This document shows positions 25,829-35,900 of a stretch of 50,244 bases of DNA, piece after piece. The position numbers were made by a program, and so were the translations under genes. The DNA lies in NCBI GenBank assembly GCA_002731275.1, contig PCBK01000091.1, forward strand, positions 1 through 50,244. The letters are read 5' to 3'. Every line of letters starts with the position of its first letter. Within the stretch, counting starts at the first letter, position 1. A model generated the notes under the pieces. The model had not been told where the DNA came from and ran no database searches. It saw nothing but the letters and a program-made list of their open reading frames with translations. The stretch is from Deltaproteobacteria bacterium (lineage in GTDB: Bacteria > Myxococcota_C > UBA6777).

Positions 25829-26689
25829 ATGGTGGATAAGCTCGATAAGATCGTTGAATCACTTGGTATCGCGGATATTCAAAGACATGTGTTTTTGTGT
25901 GTCCCCAGAAAGGATAAGTGTTGTGCTGCGGAAGATTGTGCTGATGCATGGTCGTATCTAAAAACACGCTTAAAGGAACTTGGACTCGATAAAAAAGGAG
26001 TGAACCGAAGTAAAGTGGACTGTTTACGCATTTGTGCGCAGGGTCCCATCATGGTTGTCTACCCAGAGGGGACTTGGTATCACTCTTGTTCACCCGATGT
26101 TTTGGAGCGTATCATTCAAGAACACTTGATCGGTGGTCGGGTTTACACTCCCAATGTCTTTGTCGAGCATCAACAAGCAGCTCTACAGCAGCGTCTCTCA
26201 GCTTCCGGTTCTGGTAGAAGTCTCGTGGGGTCTTCATTGGCTTCTGAAGGGATAGAAAATCCGTGGCCTCGTCGCAAAAGATTTCCAGTTGAGCAGGCGC
26301 ATGCTTACGAAACGAGAGTTCGCTTTGTGGAGACGGACTTGATGGGTGTTGTTCACCACGCAACATCCTACACTTGGTTTGAAGAGGGACGCATAGACCT
26401 GATGCGGACTGAGGGGCTTTTGGCTTCTTTTGAGGAAGGGTTGCAGTTGCCAGTGATTGGGAGCGCTGCGAGGTATCACAAGGCCATTCGTTTTAATGAC
26501 GAAATCATCGTCTACACGTGGGTGACTGAGCTGTTGTCCAAGACCATTCAGTTCGTGTATGAGGTGGTCTCGAAAGAGCATGGTCAGCTGTTGGTGTCTG
26601 GTACCACAAGGCATGCCTGTTTGGATGCGCAAGGAGGTTTACGTTCTTTTCCTGACAGTTGGAGCGAAGCGCTCACGCTCGCTGGGTGA
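25829..26689 (+). CDS. Fusion of thioredoxin-like [2Fe-2S] ferredoxin and 4HBT thioesterase
   Basis: About 286 residues. AAGGAG is 2 bp from the ATG at 25829 and 5 bp from a GTG at 25832, so either may start the protein. Residues 1-105 are a thioredoxin-like [2Fe-2S] ferredoxin. Likely ligands are Cys24, Cys31 or Cys32, and Cys65 and Cys69 in [21 protein letters not shown] (76-84) is typical. A linker of about 50 residues leads to a hot-dog acyl-CoA thioesterase (about 158-280) with [15 protein letters not shown], the YbgC-type active-site segment (Asp170). Both domains are clear; the fusion is one I do not recall as standard. It may tie acyl-CoA hydrolysis to redox state. Confidence 0.85.
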   Translation: MVDKLDKIVESLGIADIQRHVFLCVPRKDKCCAAEDCADAWSYLKTRLKELGLDKKGVNRSKVDCLRICAQGPIMVVYPEGTWYHSCSPDVLERIIQEHLIGGRVYTPNVFVEHQQAALQQRLSASGSGRSLVGSSLASEGIENPWPRRKRFPVEQAHAYETRVRFVETDLMGVVHHATSYTWFEEGRIDLMRTEGLLASFEEGLQLPVIGSAARYHKAIRFNDEIIVYTWVTELLSKTIQFVYEVVSKEHGQLLVSGTTRHACLDAQGGLRSFPDSWSEALTLAG

Positions 26690-26692
26690 GCG
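26670..26692. other. Hairpin at the end of the ferredoxin-thioesterase gene
   Basis: CGCTCAC (26670-26676) and GTGAGCG (26686-26692) form a perfect 7-bp stem with a 9-nt loop that includes the stop codon. No T run follows directly, so it may be a transcript-end stabiliser rather than a full terminator. Confidence 0.35.
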
Positions 26693-26857
26693 TATCACGT
26701 GTGGGAGGGAGATTCCTTTTTGGCTTGACTTTTGTTTGGATTCGAGAAAGATAAAGTCACACAAATCCAAATTGATGCTTTGCAAAGGACGACTCTCTTC
26801 ATCACAAGCAGGTGAGTGGAGAATGTTGGGCCAATGCGATTCTCCAAGGAGTCCCGA

Positions 26858-28234
26858 ATGCGAAAAGTTGTCGCTGTGTGCCTGGTGATGTTCTGCTCTC
26901 TCCTATATAGTGTGGCTGTTTATGCAAAGGACAGCGCGCCAAAAAAGAAGTCCCCAACAAAGAAATCCTTTGTCTCGAAAGCCCTATACGATCATCTCTC
27001 GTCATTGGCCAAAGAAGAAAGTACGACGTTTGCCAAGCTGCGAGAGGGTGGAAAGAAGTTGTCCTTTGCTGGGGCAAAGGAGTCTTCGTTTGTCGGGAAC
27101 TTAAGGCTTCTGTCGGGGCGTGTTGGGGAGCTGTATCTCATCAGAGAAGTGACTGGAAAAGTCTATTTGTTGTCTCTTCCGGAGAAAGCATCGGCGTTGC
27201 AAAAAGGAGCCAAAGGTCCATATGCAAACTTGCGTGCAAAGATCAAACACAAGATGACCTTCTTTGTAAAGACCAAGAAGACGACCATTGCAGGGTTAGA
27301 GGTTATGTTTGCGAAGCTGACAAAGCCACCCAAACGCGAGCTTCTGGATCGGTTGTTTTTCATCGCGATCATTTTGCTGTTGTTTTTGACGATGGTTGGA
27401 ATGGGGATGACCCTGACTGGAAACGACTTCGCACAAATTTTGCGCAACCCAAAAGGGATGATTGTAGGCCCCATCTGTCAATTTGGACTGCTGCCTCTCA
27501 TCGCGGTTGGTATCGGGTATCTCTTCGGATTTTATAAGTCCTATCCTTTCATCTTCGTCGGGATGATCCTCGTGTGTGCGAGTCCTGGAGGTGTGACCTC
27601 GAACTTGATGACGTACTTTGCGAAAGGCGATGTCGCCCTCTCTGTCTCACTTACGGCCTTATCGACGATCCTTTCTTTGGTCCTCACACCCTTGTTGTTG
27701 ACGTTGTACGCTTCCAACGTGCCCTCTGTGAGTATCCCTGTTGGGACGGTCTTTACGCAGATTCTTGTGTTGGTCATCGTCCCATTGTTTGTCGGTATGC
27801 TCGTACGCAATCGTGCTGAGGCTTTTGCTTTGCGCACTGAGAAGATCTTTGCGGGGATTGGTGTCTTTGCCTTGTTCTTCTTGATTGTCGTGGGGGTCTT
27901 GGGGAACCTCGATAAATTCGCTGACACAAGCCGTTACGGCCTCAAGTTCTATCTCGCGATTTTTATTATGACATTGTGTGGAATGTTCTTTGGTGCACTG
28001 TTCGCCAAACTCTTGCAGTTACCCAACCAACAAGTTCGGGCGATTTCTTTGGAGACTGGACTGCAAAACTCCTCTCTTGCGATGACGATTGCGCTTTTGC
28101 TGCAGGATAGAATGGGAGATTTCTACAGCTCCATGTTTTTTACCTCTGGAATCTTTGGTTTATGGATGTATATCGCAGGTTTTCTCTCGATCTTTGTCTA
28201 CCGCTCACTGTTGCCTGTTTCTGACGAAGGTTGA
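26858..28234 (+). CDS. Bile acid:sodium symporter (BASS) family protein with extra exported N-terminal domain
   Basis: About 458 residues from the ATG at 26858, 6 bp after AAGGAG. A signal peptide ends at SVAVYA (23). A Lys-rich soluble domain of about 135 residues follows (24-160), of no recognised family. From about 165 the protein is a BASS/SBF-type transporter with roughly nine to ten membrane segments. Typical motifs are LVCASPGGVTSNLMTYFAKG and, later, LETGLQNSSLAMTIALLL. These proteins move organic anions such as bile acids, pyruvate or pantothenate precursors with sodium. The N-terminal domain would lie in the periplasm and could bind substrate. Substrate unknown. Confidence 0.87.
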   Translation: MRKVVAVCLVMFCSLLYSVAVYAKDSAPKKKSPTKKSFVSKALYDHLSSLAKEESTTFAKLREGGKKLSFAGAKESSFVGNLRLLSGRVGELYLIREVTGKVYLLSLPEKASALQKGAKGPYANLRAKIKHKMTFFVKTKKTTIAGLEVMFAKLTKPPKRELLDRLFFIAIILLLFLTMVGMGMTLTGNDFAQILRNPKGMIVGPICQFGLLPLIAVGIGYLFGFYKSYPFIFVGMILVCASPGGVTSNLMTYFAKGDVALSVSLTALSTILSLVLTPLLLTLYASNVPSVSIPVGTVFTQILVLVIVPLFVGMLVRNRAEAFALRTEKIFAGIGVFALFFLIVVGVLGNLDKFADTSRYGLKFYLAIFIMTLCGMFFGALFAKLLQLPNQQVRAISLETGLQNSSLAMTIALLLQDRMGDFYSSMFFTSGIFGLWMYIAGFLSIFVYRSLLPVSDEG

Positions 28235-28388
28235 GGTTTTTTTATGGGGGAGCACTTGAGAAGACATCGGACTTCGTAGAGGTCCGGTTCAAAGGGGGAT
28301 GGAAGTTTTTGTCGAGGACTTGCGATGACCTCCCACACAAGGTAGATTACTACGATGAATGTGTTGTTTTCAACGTTGTGAGGTTGTT

Positions 28389-30242
28389 ATGTTTTTTCGC
28401 CTTTTGACTGTCCATATCATGGCTACTTTGATAGGTATTTTGGCAGTCGCTTGTGGTGGGGAAGTGATCCCATGCAAGTCGACAACTGAATGTCCCGAAG
28501 GGCTCGTTTGTTTAAATGAAGTGTGTGAGTACAAGCGCTGTGTTGTCGATGAACAGTGCGGTGTTGGAGCTGTTTGCGACACCAAAACCAAGCTGTGTAA
28601 GAAGAACCCTCGACCCGCTTGGAGCTGTTCTGCTGATGGTGACTGTCGCAGTGGCGAGCAGTGCTTGGATGGTCGTTGTGAAGCTGTGTCGAAGGAGGTC
28701 TGCAATCCTCCCTGTCGCGATGGGTTTGTATGTCAAAATCGCGACTGTGTTGAAGAGACGAAACCATGTGAACCAGAGTGTCGGGTTGGATACGCGTGTG
28801 AAAATGGCACGTGTGTAGAGGTCATTGAAGAAAAAAAATGCACCTCTGATGTCGACTGTTCCGACGGGACGAAGTGTAATTTACTGGCCTCTTTGTGCCA
28901 AAAAACCTGCACTGACGATTCTTCCTGTGAAAGCGGCACAACGTGCCAGGATGGCTGGTGCCAAAAGCCTACGACGGGATGTTCCGATACCAATCCGTGT
29001 GCGTCGCCCAAAGTCTGTGTCGAAGGAAGCTGTGTCGAACCCGAATGTCACAGCACCAAGCCTTGTCAGGCTCCAAAAACATGCAAAGAGAACAAGTGTG
29101 TCGATATTTCATGTAGCGCTTCTGAGCCATGTCCTTCCGGATATATCTGTGATACAGGGCGTTGTGTGGAGCCTGAGTGCAGCGCACAAAAAGCCTGCCC
29201 TTCACCCAAAGTGTGCAAGGATAACAAGTGCACCGAGCCACCAACGACGTGTAGTGCTTCTTCCCCTTGCCCCTCTGGCAAGCGCTGTGTCGCCGGAGTC
29301 TGTGTCGATCAAAACTACTGCGCCAAACGAGAAGACTGTAGTAACAACCAACCTTGTATTCAAAATCTCTGTCAACCCTGCACAAAAGACGGAGACTGCT
29401 ATAGTTTTGAGAAGTGTACACAAGGGCAGTGTACCTTTACAGAGAAACAGCTCGGCGAACAGTGCAACAACACTTCCGAGTGCAAACACGGCTTGTCCTG
29501 TGTAGGAGATGGCTCTGGAAAGCAGTACTGTCGGGAGCTTTGTGATCCTATCGCTTCACCGACTGGTTGCTCGGCTGGCGCAGGATGTTCTCTGTTGAGC
29601 GACAAGCGAAATGGTGTATGCCTCCCATTGCGTGGTAGTTCGGCAAAGAAGCCCGGAGATGTCTGTGATCCAGCACAAGATCAGTGCGAGGTCGATCTTG
29701 TGTGCGTCAATGATGGAGGGCGCAACATCTGTATGTCATTGTGTGATCGTCGAAAGGGTGTCTGCACAAGTGGGAAAAAGTGCATCTCTGTCAATCTTGA
29801 TCCTGTCGGGGTATGTGAAGAAGCTGGCTCAAGTACAGGGAAGGGAGAGGGGCAGGCTTGTGCTTCGAAGTCCGAGTGTCAGGCCGGCATGTTTTGTTTG
29901 GGGGTCGCTGGCAACGGAGTGTGTACACCTGCATGTGATCCCTACGCTCCCGTTTGTAGCACAGGCAAGGTCTGTGACCTACTCATCGACTACACGACCA
30001 AAGTGGCTGAAGCTGTTTGTGGACCTGTTATCACAGGACTCGGTGAAGGAAAACTCTGTCGATATCAGGCGGGCTCCTCGAACTGCCAGTCCAATCTCTT
30101 TTGCTTTGTCAACCTGTCCAATCCTGGAACAGGTCTATGTTCACGTCCATGTAACCCCAACAATCCACAGTGTCCTGCAGGGATGCAGTGCTTGATCTCG
30201 CCCCTCATCTACAAAGGTAGCAATCTACACGGTTGTATTTAA
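28389..30242 (+). CDS. Cys-rich repeat lipoprotein
   Basis: About 617 residues from the ATG at 28389, with GAGG 5 bp upstream. The lipobox is AVAC (Cys25). The first 330 or so mature residues are cysteine modules of about 20 residues, many with the spacing C-x5-C-x5-C-x4-C, for example CKSTTECPEGLVCLNEVC and CSADGDCRSGEQCLDGRC. They resemble EGF or Dickkopf-N-like disulfide modules. The last 270 or so residues form a different Cys-rich region, shared with the next gene: DKRNGVCLP, SVNLDPVGVCE, a CGPVITGLGEGKLC block and a final Gly-Cys-Ile. Probably on the outer membrane surface. No enzymatic domain is visible. Confidence 0.85.
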   Translation: MFFRLLTVHIMATLIGILAVACGGEVIPCKSTTECPEGLVCLNEVCEYKRCVVDEQCGVGAVCDTKTKLCKKNPRPAWSCSADGDCRSGEQCLDGRCEAVSKEVCNPPCRDGFVCQNRDCVEETKPCEPECRVGYACENGTCVEVIEEKKCTSDVDCSDGTKCNLLASLCQKTCTDDSSCESGTTCQDGWCQKPTTGCSDTNPCASPKVCVEGSCVEPECHSTKPCQAPKTCKENKCVDISCSASEPCPSGYICDTGRCVEPECSAQKACPSPKVCKDNKCTEPPTTCSASSPCPSGKRCVAGVCVDQNYCAKREDCSNNQPCIQNLCQPCTKDGDCYSFEKCTQGQCTFTEKQLGEQCNNTSECKHGLSCVGDGSGKQYCRELCDPIASPTGCSAGAGCSLLSDKRNGVCLPLRGSSAKKPGDVCDPAQDQCEVDLVCVNDGGRNICMSLCDRRKGVCTSGKKCISVNLDPVGVCEEAGSSTGKGEGQACASKSECQAGMFCLGVAGNGVCTPACDPYAPVCSTGKVCDLLIDYTTKVAEAVCGPVITGLGEGKLCRYQAGSSNCQSNLFCFVNLSNPGTGLCSRPCNPNNPQCPAGMQCLISPLIYKGSNLHGCI

Positions 30243-30317
30243 TGACTGTTTCCTCATTCACATGGTCGATGAATGGGAGTCTGTAACGGATTGTCGGAAA
30301 AAAAGGACGATTTTCCA

Positions 30318-32774
30318 ATGAGGTGCTTCTTCCTGTCTTCTCTCAAACAACGCACACAAAAAGGCTGGCTGCGATTTGTTCTCTGCATGTTATGCGTAGG
30401 GTTGTTGCTTTTTGTTGAGGTTGGCTGTGGTGGAGAGGTCACACCAACAGGACCATGTCGCGATTGTCCTGAGAGGTGTGTGCAAAGTGAAGATGGTTCT
30501 TTTCGCTGTGTTGAGTGCTTGAAAAATGCGCACTGTCATGAGCCCGAACGTCCAACTCGCGAGTGTACGCAAGCGTATCGTTGTCAGTGCGGTAGTGATG
30601 CTGATTGTGCCAACGGCCGAAAGTGTAGCAAAAGTGGGGCGTGTGTAGAGTGTCTTCGTAGCGCGGATTGCACCAATCCCTTACAACCCATTTGCTTGGA
30701 TGGCTATTGTCTCGCATGTGAACCCAATAAGGAACGTGCTTGTGCGCCAGAGAATGTGGTGATCTGCGCGATGGGGATCCAACGTTGTGAGGCTGGAACT
30801 TGGGGGCGTTGTCGTGATGCAAAGGTCTGTAGCGCCAAAGAGAGCTGTCGTGAGGGGGCATGTGAGTGTATTGCGCCGCGCGTTAGGTGTGGAAGTGAGT
30901 GTGTCCTTTTGGAAGCATCTACGACAGATTGTGGTGGATGTGGGAATGCCTGCAAAACAGGTGAGTTTTGCGCGAGTGGGCGATGTGTTCGTGACTGTCC
31001 TCCTGTGACTCCTGAGCGATGTGGTGATGTTTGTGTCCGACTGCAATCCTCTGAAGCTCATTGTGGCCGCTGTGGGAATGCTTGTGAAGGCGGGCAATAT
31101 TGCGCTGATGGTGTATGCCGTTGTCCCCATGGACAGCAGCTCTGTGCTGGACGTTGCGTGTGGGTTGAGACGGAGCGATCGCACTGTGGAGCGTGCGGGA
31201 AGATGTGTCAGGATGGTCAGGTGTGTGCTGCAGGTCGGTGTGTGACTTCTTGTCCGTCCAAGACGCCTGATGTTTGTTATGGTGGCTGTTTTGACACGCA
31301 AAATCATCCCGGCCATTGTGGTCGGTGTGGGGATGCTTGTGCACCGGGACAGGTGTGCCTCCAAGGGAGCTGTCATTGCCCACAAGGCCAACTCTTTTGT
31401 CAGGGCAAGTGTGTTGATGTTGCGCTTCACCCGGAGCATTGCGGTGCGTGCGGAAAGACATGTCAGGATGGTCAGCAGTGTGCAGCGGGCCAATGTGTAG
31501 CTTCTTGCCCGTCCAAGACACCTGATGTTTGTTATGGTGGCTGTGTTTCGTTACAAACACATTCTCAACATTGCGGAAAGTGTGGGCATGTTTGCAAAGA
31601 ACAGGAGAGCTGTCTTGCTGGTGTATGCCGTACTTCGCAGACGACGTGTGGTGTTGGGCGGCCTTGTGCTGGTGCGTTACTTTGCGTCAATGGAGTATGT
31701 GTTCCTCCTGAGTGTGATGCAGCCAATCCGTGTCCAACTGGAAAAGAATGTCAGTCGGGCCGTTGTGTCGAAAAAACACCGACATGTGATGTGGCGAATC
31801 CATGTCCGACAGGCCAAACATGTGTTGCCGGAGAATGTGTCGTACAGGGAGGTTGTCAGAGTCGAGCTGATTGTGTTTCTGGGCAGGTTTGTCAGGGGGG
31901 ACGTTGTCGGGCGTGTGTTGATGATGGCGAGTGTCGTTCCGATGAGCGTTGCCTCTCGGGGGCGTGTCGCCTCGCAAAGGCTACAGGAGAGACCTGTCTG
32001 CAAGATGTTGAGTGTCAGGTTGGGTTGTCTTGTATTGCGGATTTGACGAGGAAGAAAGCTTGTTGGAAGCCATGTGATCCTATCAAGTCATCGACTGGAT
32101 GTATCGCGCCTCTCGTGTGTGGTTTGTCCCAAGATAAACGAAATGGCGGGTGTATGCCACAGCGAAGTGGTGGACTCTCCGCTGGAGCTTCGTGTCAACC
32201 TGGACTTTCACAGTGTCGAACGGAGCTGTTGTGTACGGATCTTGGAAAGGGGTTGGGGAACCGTTGCTATCAACTATGTGACGAGCGTGCCTTGACCTGT
32301 GCTGGCGGGGCGAGTTGTCTCTCTGTCAACCATCATCCTGTTGGCGTTTGTGAGATCAAGTCCGCCAAAAAAGGTGTTGGGGAATCTTGTACAGCCCAAT
32401 CACAATGTCAGAGCGGCTTGTATTGCGCAGGGACGCCTGGAAGTGCGAAGTGTGTTCAACCTTGTGATCCGCTGCAATCTGTTTGTCAGGCGCCAGAGGT
32501 CTGCGACATCATCGTTGATTACGGGAACAAAGTGTTCCAAGCGTCCTTTTGTGGACCTCTTATCTCTGGATTAAGCGAAGGGGCGAAGTGTACTTATACA
32601 AGCTCCACATCCAACTGCAATACCGATTTGTTTTGCTTTCCTGACCTGCAACAGCCCCCTTATGGGATTTGTGCCAGGGTCTGCGAACCAGGGGGCGCGC
32701 CGTGTCCTGGTGGAAAAGTTTGTATTCTTTCACCCATCACCAAAAATGGTAAGTATATCTATGGGTGTATCTAA
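30318..32774 (+). CDS. Cys-rich lipoprotein with Stig1-like repeats, paralogue of the preceding gene
   Basis: About 818 residues from the ATG at 30318 (AAGGA upstream). The lipobox is EVGC. The centre has six units of about 40 residues with HCGxCG, for example HCGACGKMCQDGQVCAAGRC. This pattern resembles Stig1-type repeats seen in myxobacterial proteins. Flanking modules keep the C-x5-C-x5-C-x4-C style. The C-terminal 270 residues match the end of the preceding lipoprotein closely: DKRNGGCMPQRSG, SVNHHPVGVCE, CGPLISGLSEGAKC, ending Gly-Cys-Ile. The pair is therefore a tandem duplication whose N-terminal parts diverged or were exchanged. Surface or secreted role likely. Confidence 0.85.
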   Translation: MRCFFLSSLKQRTQKGWLRFVLCMLCVGLLLFVEVGCGGEVTPTGPCRDCPERCVQSEDGSFRCVECLKNAHCHEPERPTRECTQAYRCQCGSDADCANGRKCSKSGACVECLRSADCTNPLQPICLDGYCLACEPNKERACAPENVVICAMGIQRCEAGTWGRCRDAKVCSAKESCREGACECIAPRVRCGSECVLLEASTTDCGGCGNACKTGEFCASGRCVRDCPPVTPERCGDVCVRLQSSEAHCGRCGNACEGGQYCADGVCRCPHGQQLCAGRCVWVETERSHCGACGKMCQDGQVCAAGRCVTSCPSKTPDVCYGGCFDTQNHPGHCGRCGDACAPGQVCLQGSCHCPQGQLFCQGKCVDVALHPEHCGACGKTCQDGQQCAAGQCVASCPSKTPDVCYGGCVSLQTHSQHCGKCGHVCKEQESCLAGVCRTSQTTCGVGRPCAGALLCVNGVCVPPECDAANPCPTGKECQSGRCVEKTPTCDVANPCPTGQTCVAGECVVQGGCQSRADCVSGQVCQGGRCRACVDDGECRSDERCLSGACRLAKATGETCLQDVECQVGLSCIADLTRKKACWKPCDPIKSSTGCIAPLVCGLSQDKRNGGCMPQRSGGLSAGASCQPGLSQCRTELLCTDLGKGLGNRCYQLCDERALTCAGGASCLSVNHHPVGVCEIKSAKKGVGESCTAQSQCQSGLYCAGTPGSAKCVQPCDPLQSVCQAPEVCDIIVDYGNKVFQASFCGPLISGLSEGAKCTYTSSTSNCNTDLFCFPDLQQPPYGICARVCEPGGAPCPGGKVCILSPITKNGKYIYGCI
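31206..31550. repeat. Internal 255-bp repeat in the Stig1-like gene
   Basis: TGTCAGGATGGTCAG occurs at 31206 and again at 31461. It is followed in both copies by almost the same 85 bp, coding for CPSKTPDVCYGGC. The period is 255 bp (85 codons), so repeat units were duplicated in phase and recently. Confidence 0.8.
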
Positions 32775-32971
32775 CATCTTTGGAGATCATTGCTACCTCC
32801 TTCGTTGAATCCATCCATGATCTGTAGTATACATCTTCTGCAATTTTTCTCATTGTGCCTCAGAGTTGCACGTGTTATATCCGAGAGGGGAGTTGTCAGG
32901 CTGCTTGGGTTTTTGTGTTGGTGGTCTGGTCCTTTCTGTGAGCGCTTCATCAAGGGAAAAGGAAGAAGTCA

Positions 32972-35900
32972 ATGCAAGATAGGCTCATTGGCAAAGTATT
33001 GGGTCAATATCGTATCGAAACGCTGCTTGGAACGGGGACGTTTGGTAATGTCTACCATGCTAGGCATCTGAGGTTAGGTCGAGCGTTTGCGATCAAGGTA
33101 CCTCATCCCCATCACCAATTTCGGGAAGAGTACATCACCCGCTTTACAAGGGAAGCGAAGTCCCTTGCGGCGTTACATCATCCCAATATTGTCCAAATGG
33201 TCGACTTTGTTGAATCCCCCGAAGAAGGGGCCTATATGGTCATGGAGTGGGTTGAGGGAGAGACCCTGAGCGACTACATCAAACGCAAAGGTTCTCTGTC
33301 GCCCGACGTGACGCTGCGCATTTTCGAACAGCTTCTAGACGCGCTCTCCCAAGCACATGAGCTTGGGATCGTTCACCGCGACATCAAACCCGGTAACATC
33401 TTTGTTCTCGAAGTCGGAGAGCACCCCGTTGTAAAGATCTTGGACTTTGGTATCGCTTTGCTCGATGAGGGAGACGAAGAACGTCATACCAAACAAGGGA
33501 CGATCCTTGGCAGCATCCGTTACATGGCCCCCGAGCAAGTCCGAGGAGATATTACAGAGGTCGATGCGCGTAGTGATTTGTATGCTTGTGCCCTCATCCT
33601 TGCAGAATGCCTTACAGGTCAAGTGGTTTACCAAGGACGCTCAACGGCTGTTGTCGTCGACAAACTTCACGAACCTCTACCAACTCTCTCTTCTCTATCG
33701 ACATTTCACGCCTCTCCTGCCTTGGAGGCATTTTTCGCAAAGGGCGCAGCACGTGACTCGTCCCAACGATATAACTCTGCCGTGGAGTTTCTCCAAGCAC
33801 TCAAACCTGTCCTTGGTGAGGGGGAGGGCCAAAAAACATCTGCGAAGGTTGATTTTATTGAAGAGATTGACCTTTTCGATGACTCCGATGACTCTCCCAC
33901 GCGTCTCGACGGCGAGGGGCTTGATGATGACATCGTGCAATCATCTGAATACTACGACGAAGCATCTGGGGGATTCAAACATGCCTTTGAGGAAAGGCCT
34001 TCTTATTCGTCTATCCCTGTTGCCTCGCACTCTTCAGCGTCTATCCCTGTTGCCTCATCGTCTTCAGCATCTATTCCTGCGGCTTCACCATCCTCTGTGA
34101 GCCTTCCTTCTGCCAAGGAGGTCCTGGCACAGATGGTCGATGCCAAAAAGAAGGAGCTTGGCTACCAGGATACTGTAGGGATGTCTGAGGCAAGAGAGGC
34201 GCCAAGGCCTCGGCCGCAAAGCAGAGAGCGCAAGCAGGGAAGCGGAGATTCTATGGCGTCTGTCGCTGATCAGCTGATCAGCCAGAACTTCGGTGGCAAA
34301 GTGGCTCCTGATCGCTCGGACTATAAAGCTGTTCTTCCCCAATTTGGCGATAGTTTTACGGTCCCCAAAAGAGAGGCTGAACCCAAAAAAGGGGCAAAAC
34401 AGCAAGGTGCTAGCGCGATTGGCCGCTGGGCAGCTGGAGGCGTCGTAGGGATCATCTTGTTGTTCGCGTTCTCATACGGGGTGTATAAGTTGGTACTTGG
34501 CGGGCAAAAGGACAATGGGCAGCAACAAGGTCCAGGTATACTCAAGCCAGACGATCGAGATAAACGTTTTACCAATATCCGATTGATCCCACTCCACAAA
34601 AAGGGCATCGTGACCTCTGAGACGGGACTCGTCCTTTCTGGTGTGGCCCCAGAAGGTTTCGGTAAGCCTCTTGTCTCGGCATTTGGAGCGAGTGGAGGGT
34701 ATTTTGCTGTGGGCTTTTGCAAAGGCATGCAATCTTGGGATAAGAAGCGCCTCGACTGTGGTGAAGGAGCGCTGTATGGGTTCCAAATTAAGCCGAGACT
34801 TGGCGGGATTACATGGCTTCGAATCTTGAGAAAGTGGGACACCACAAAGTGGCCACCGTTGATGCAAGACCTGCTCAAAATAGGAATCGCACCCTCCGGA
34901 GGGTTTTTGCTGTACGGTATGGAGTCCGTGAAAAAAGAAGGCAAAAAAGAATCTTTTCAATGGTTTGTGCAGCGTTTTGATGAAAAGGGGGTTCGTGTCT
35001 GGAAGAAGCGTTTTGGCAGGTTTCGTGCTTCGATCTTGTCTTGGAGAGGAAAGTCGTACAGGACCTCAACCCCTGCAGCCTCAAGAGTGGAGCTTTCACC
35101 GATACAGCTCGTGATTGGAGAAAGTGGAAAGATTTACATACTCGGACGCTTTCGCGATGCATTTACCTTTCAGGGGAATACCTTTGCTGCGCAGGGAAAA
35201 CGTCACTCCGATCTCTTCGTGCTCTCTCTTGCCTCCGATGGGACGGATCTGTGGGCCAAGACGTATGGTGGCGCGCACAGAGAGATTCCAGCTGTTATAG
35301 AGCTTGGGAAGCGTGGGCAGGTATACATCGCAGGGACATTTCGCCGTCGTGCGCGCTTTGGTGAGCATTCACTGAAAGCTCGTGGACGTGGGAGTCTCTT
35401 TCTAGCGGAGCTTTCGCCTGGAGGTGCTGGAAAGGTGTTATGGGCTCGTTCATATCGAGCACAGATTGTCACTCGTCATGCCCACCCTGTGCTTGTCATA
35501 CGCTCATTGGTGGGTGGTGATCTTCTTCTTGCGGGCGGATTTCGTAAGCGATTGCAATTTGGAACCAAGAAACTCGAAGTCTCCACAGGCACAAAGAGTT
35601 TTGTCGCCCGTTTCAACCGCCTCGGATACGTGCGTTGGTTACTTGGAGGTGCCGGTAATTTCGACACCATTTCTTTGCTACAGATCTACTCAAAGCGTTC
35701 CTTTTTTGTCGCAGGCACGTTCTATGGTCACGCGAGGTTCGGGAAGACGGATATGGCTTCTTGGGGAGAGAAGGCATTTTTTGTGGCGCGCGTCAAAGAT
35801 TTGGAAGATCACGCTCGTTGGGAATGGGTGCAGATGGCAGGTGCCTTTCGAGGTCATCACCTCAGCGACATGTGGGCTTCAGAAAAAGGAAAGCTCTGGG

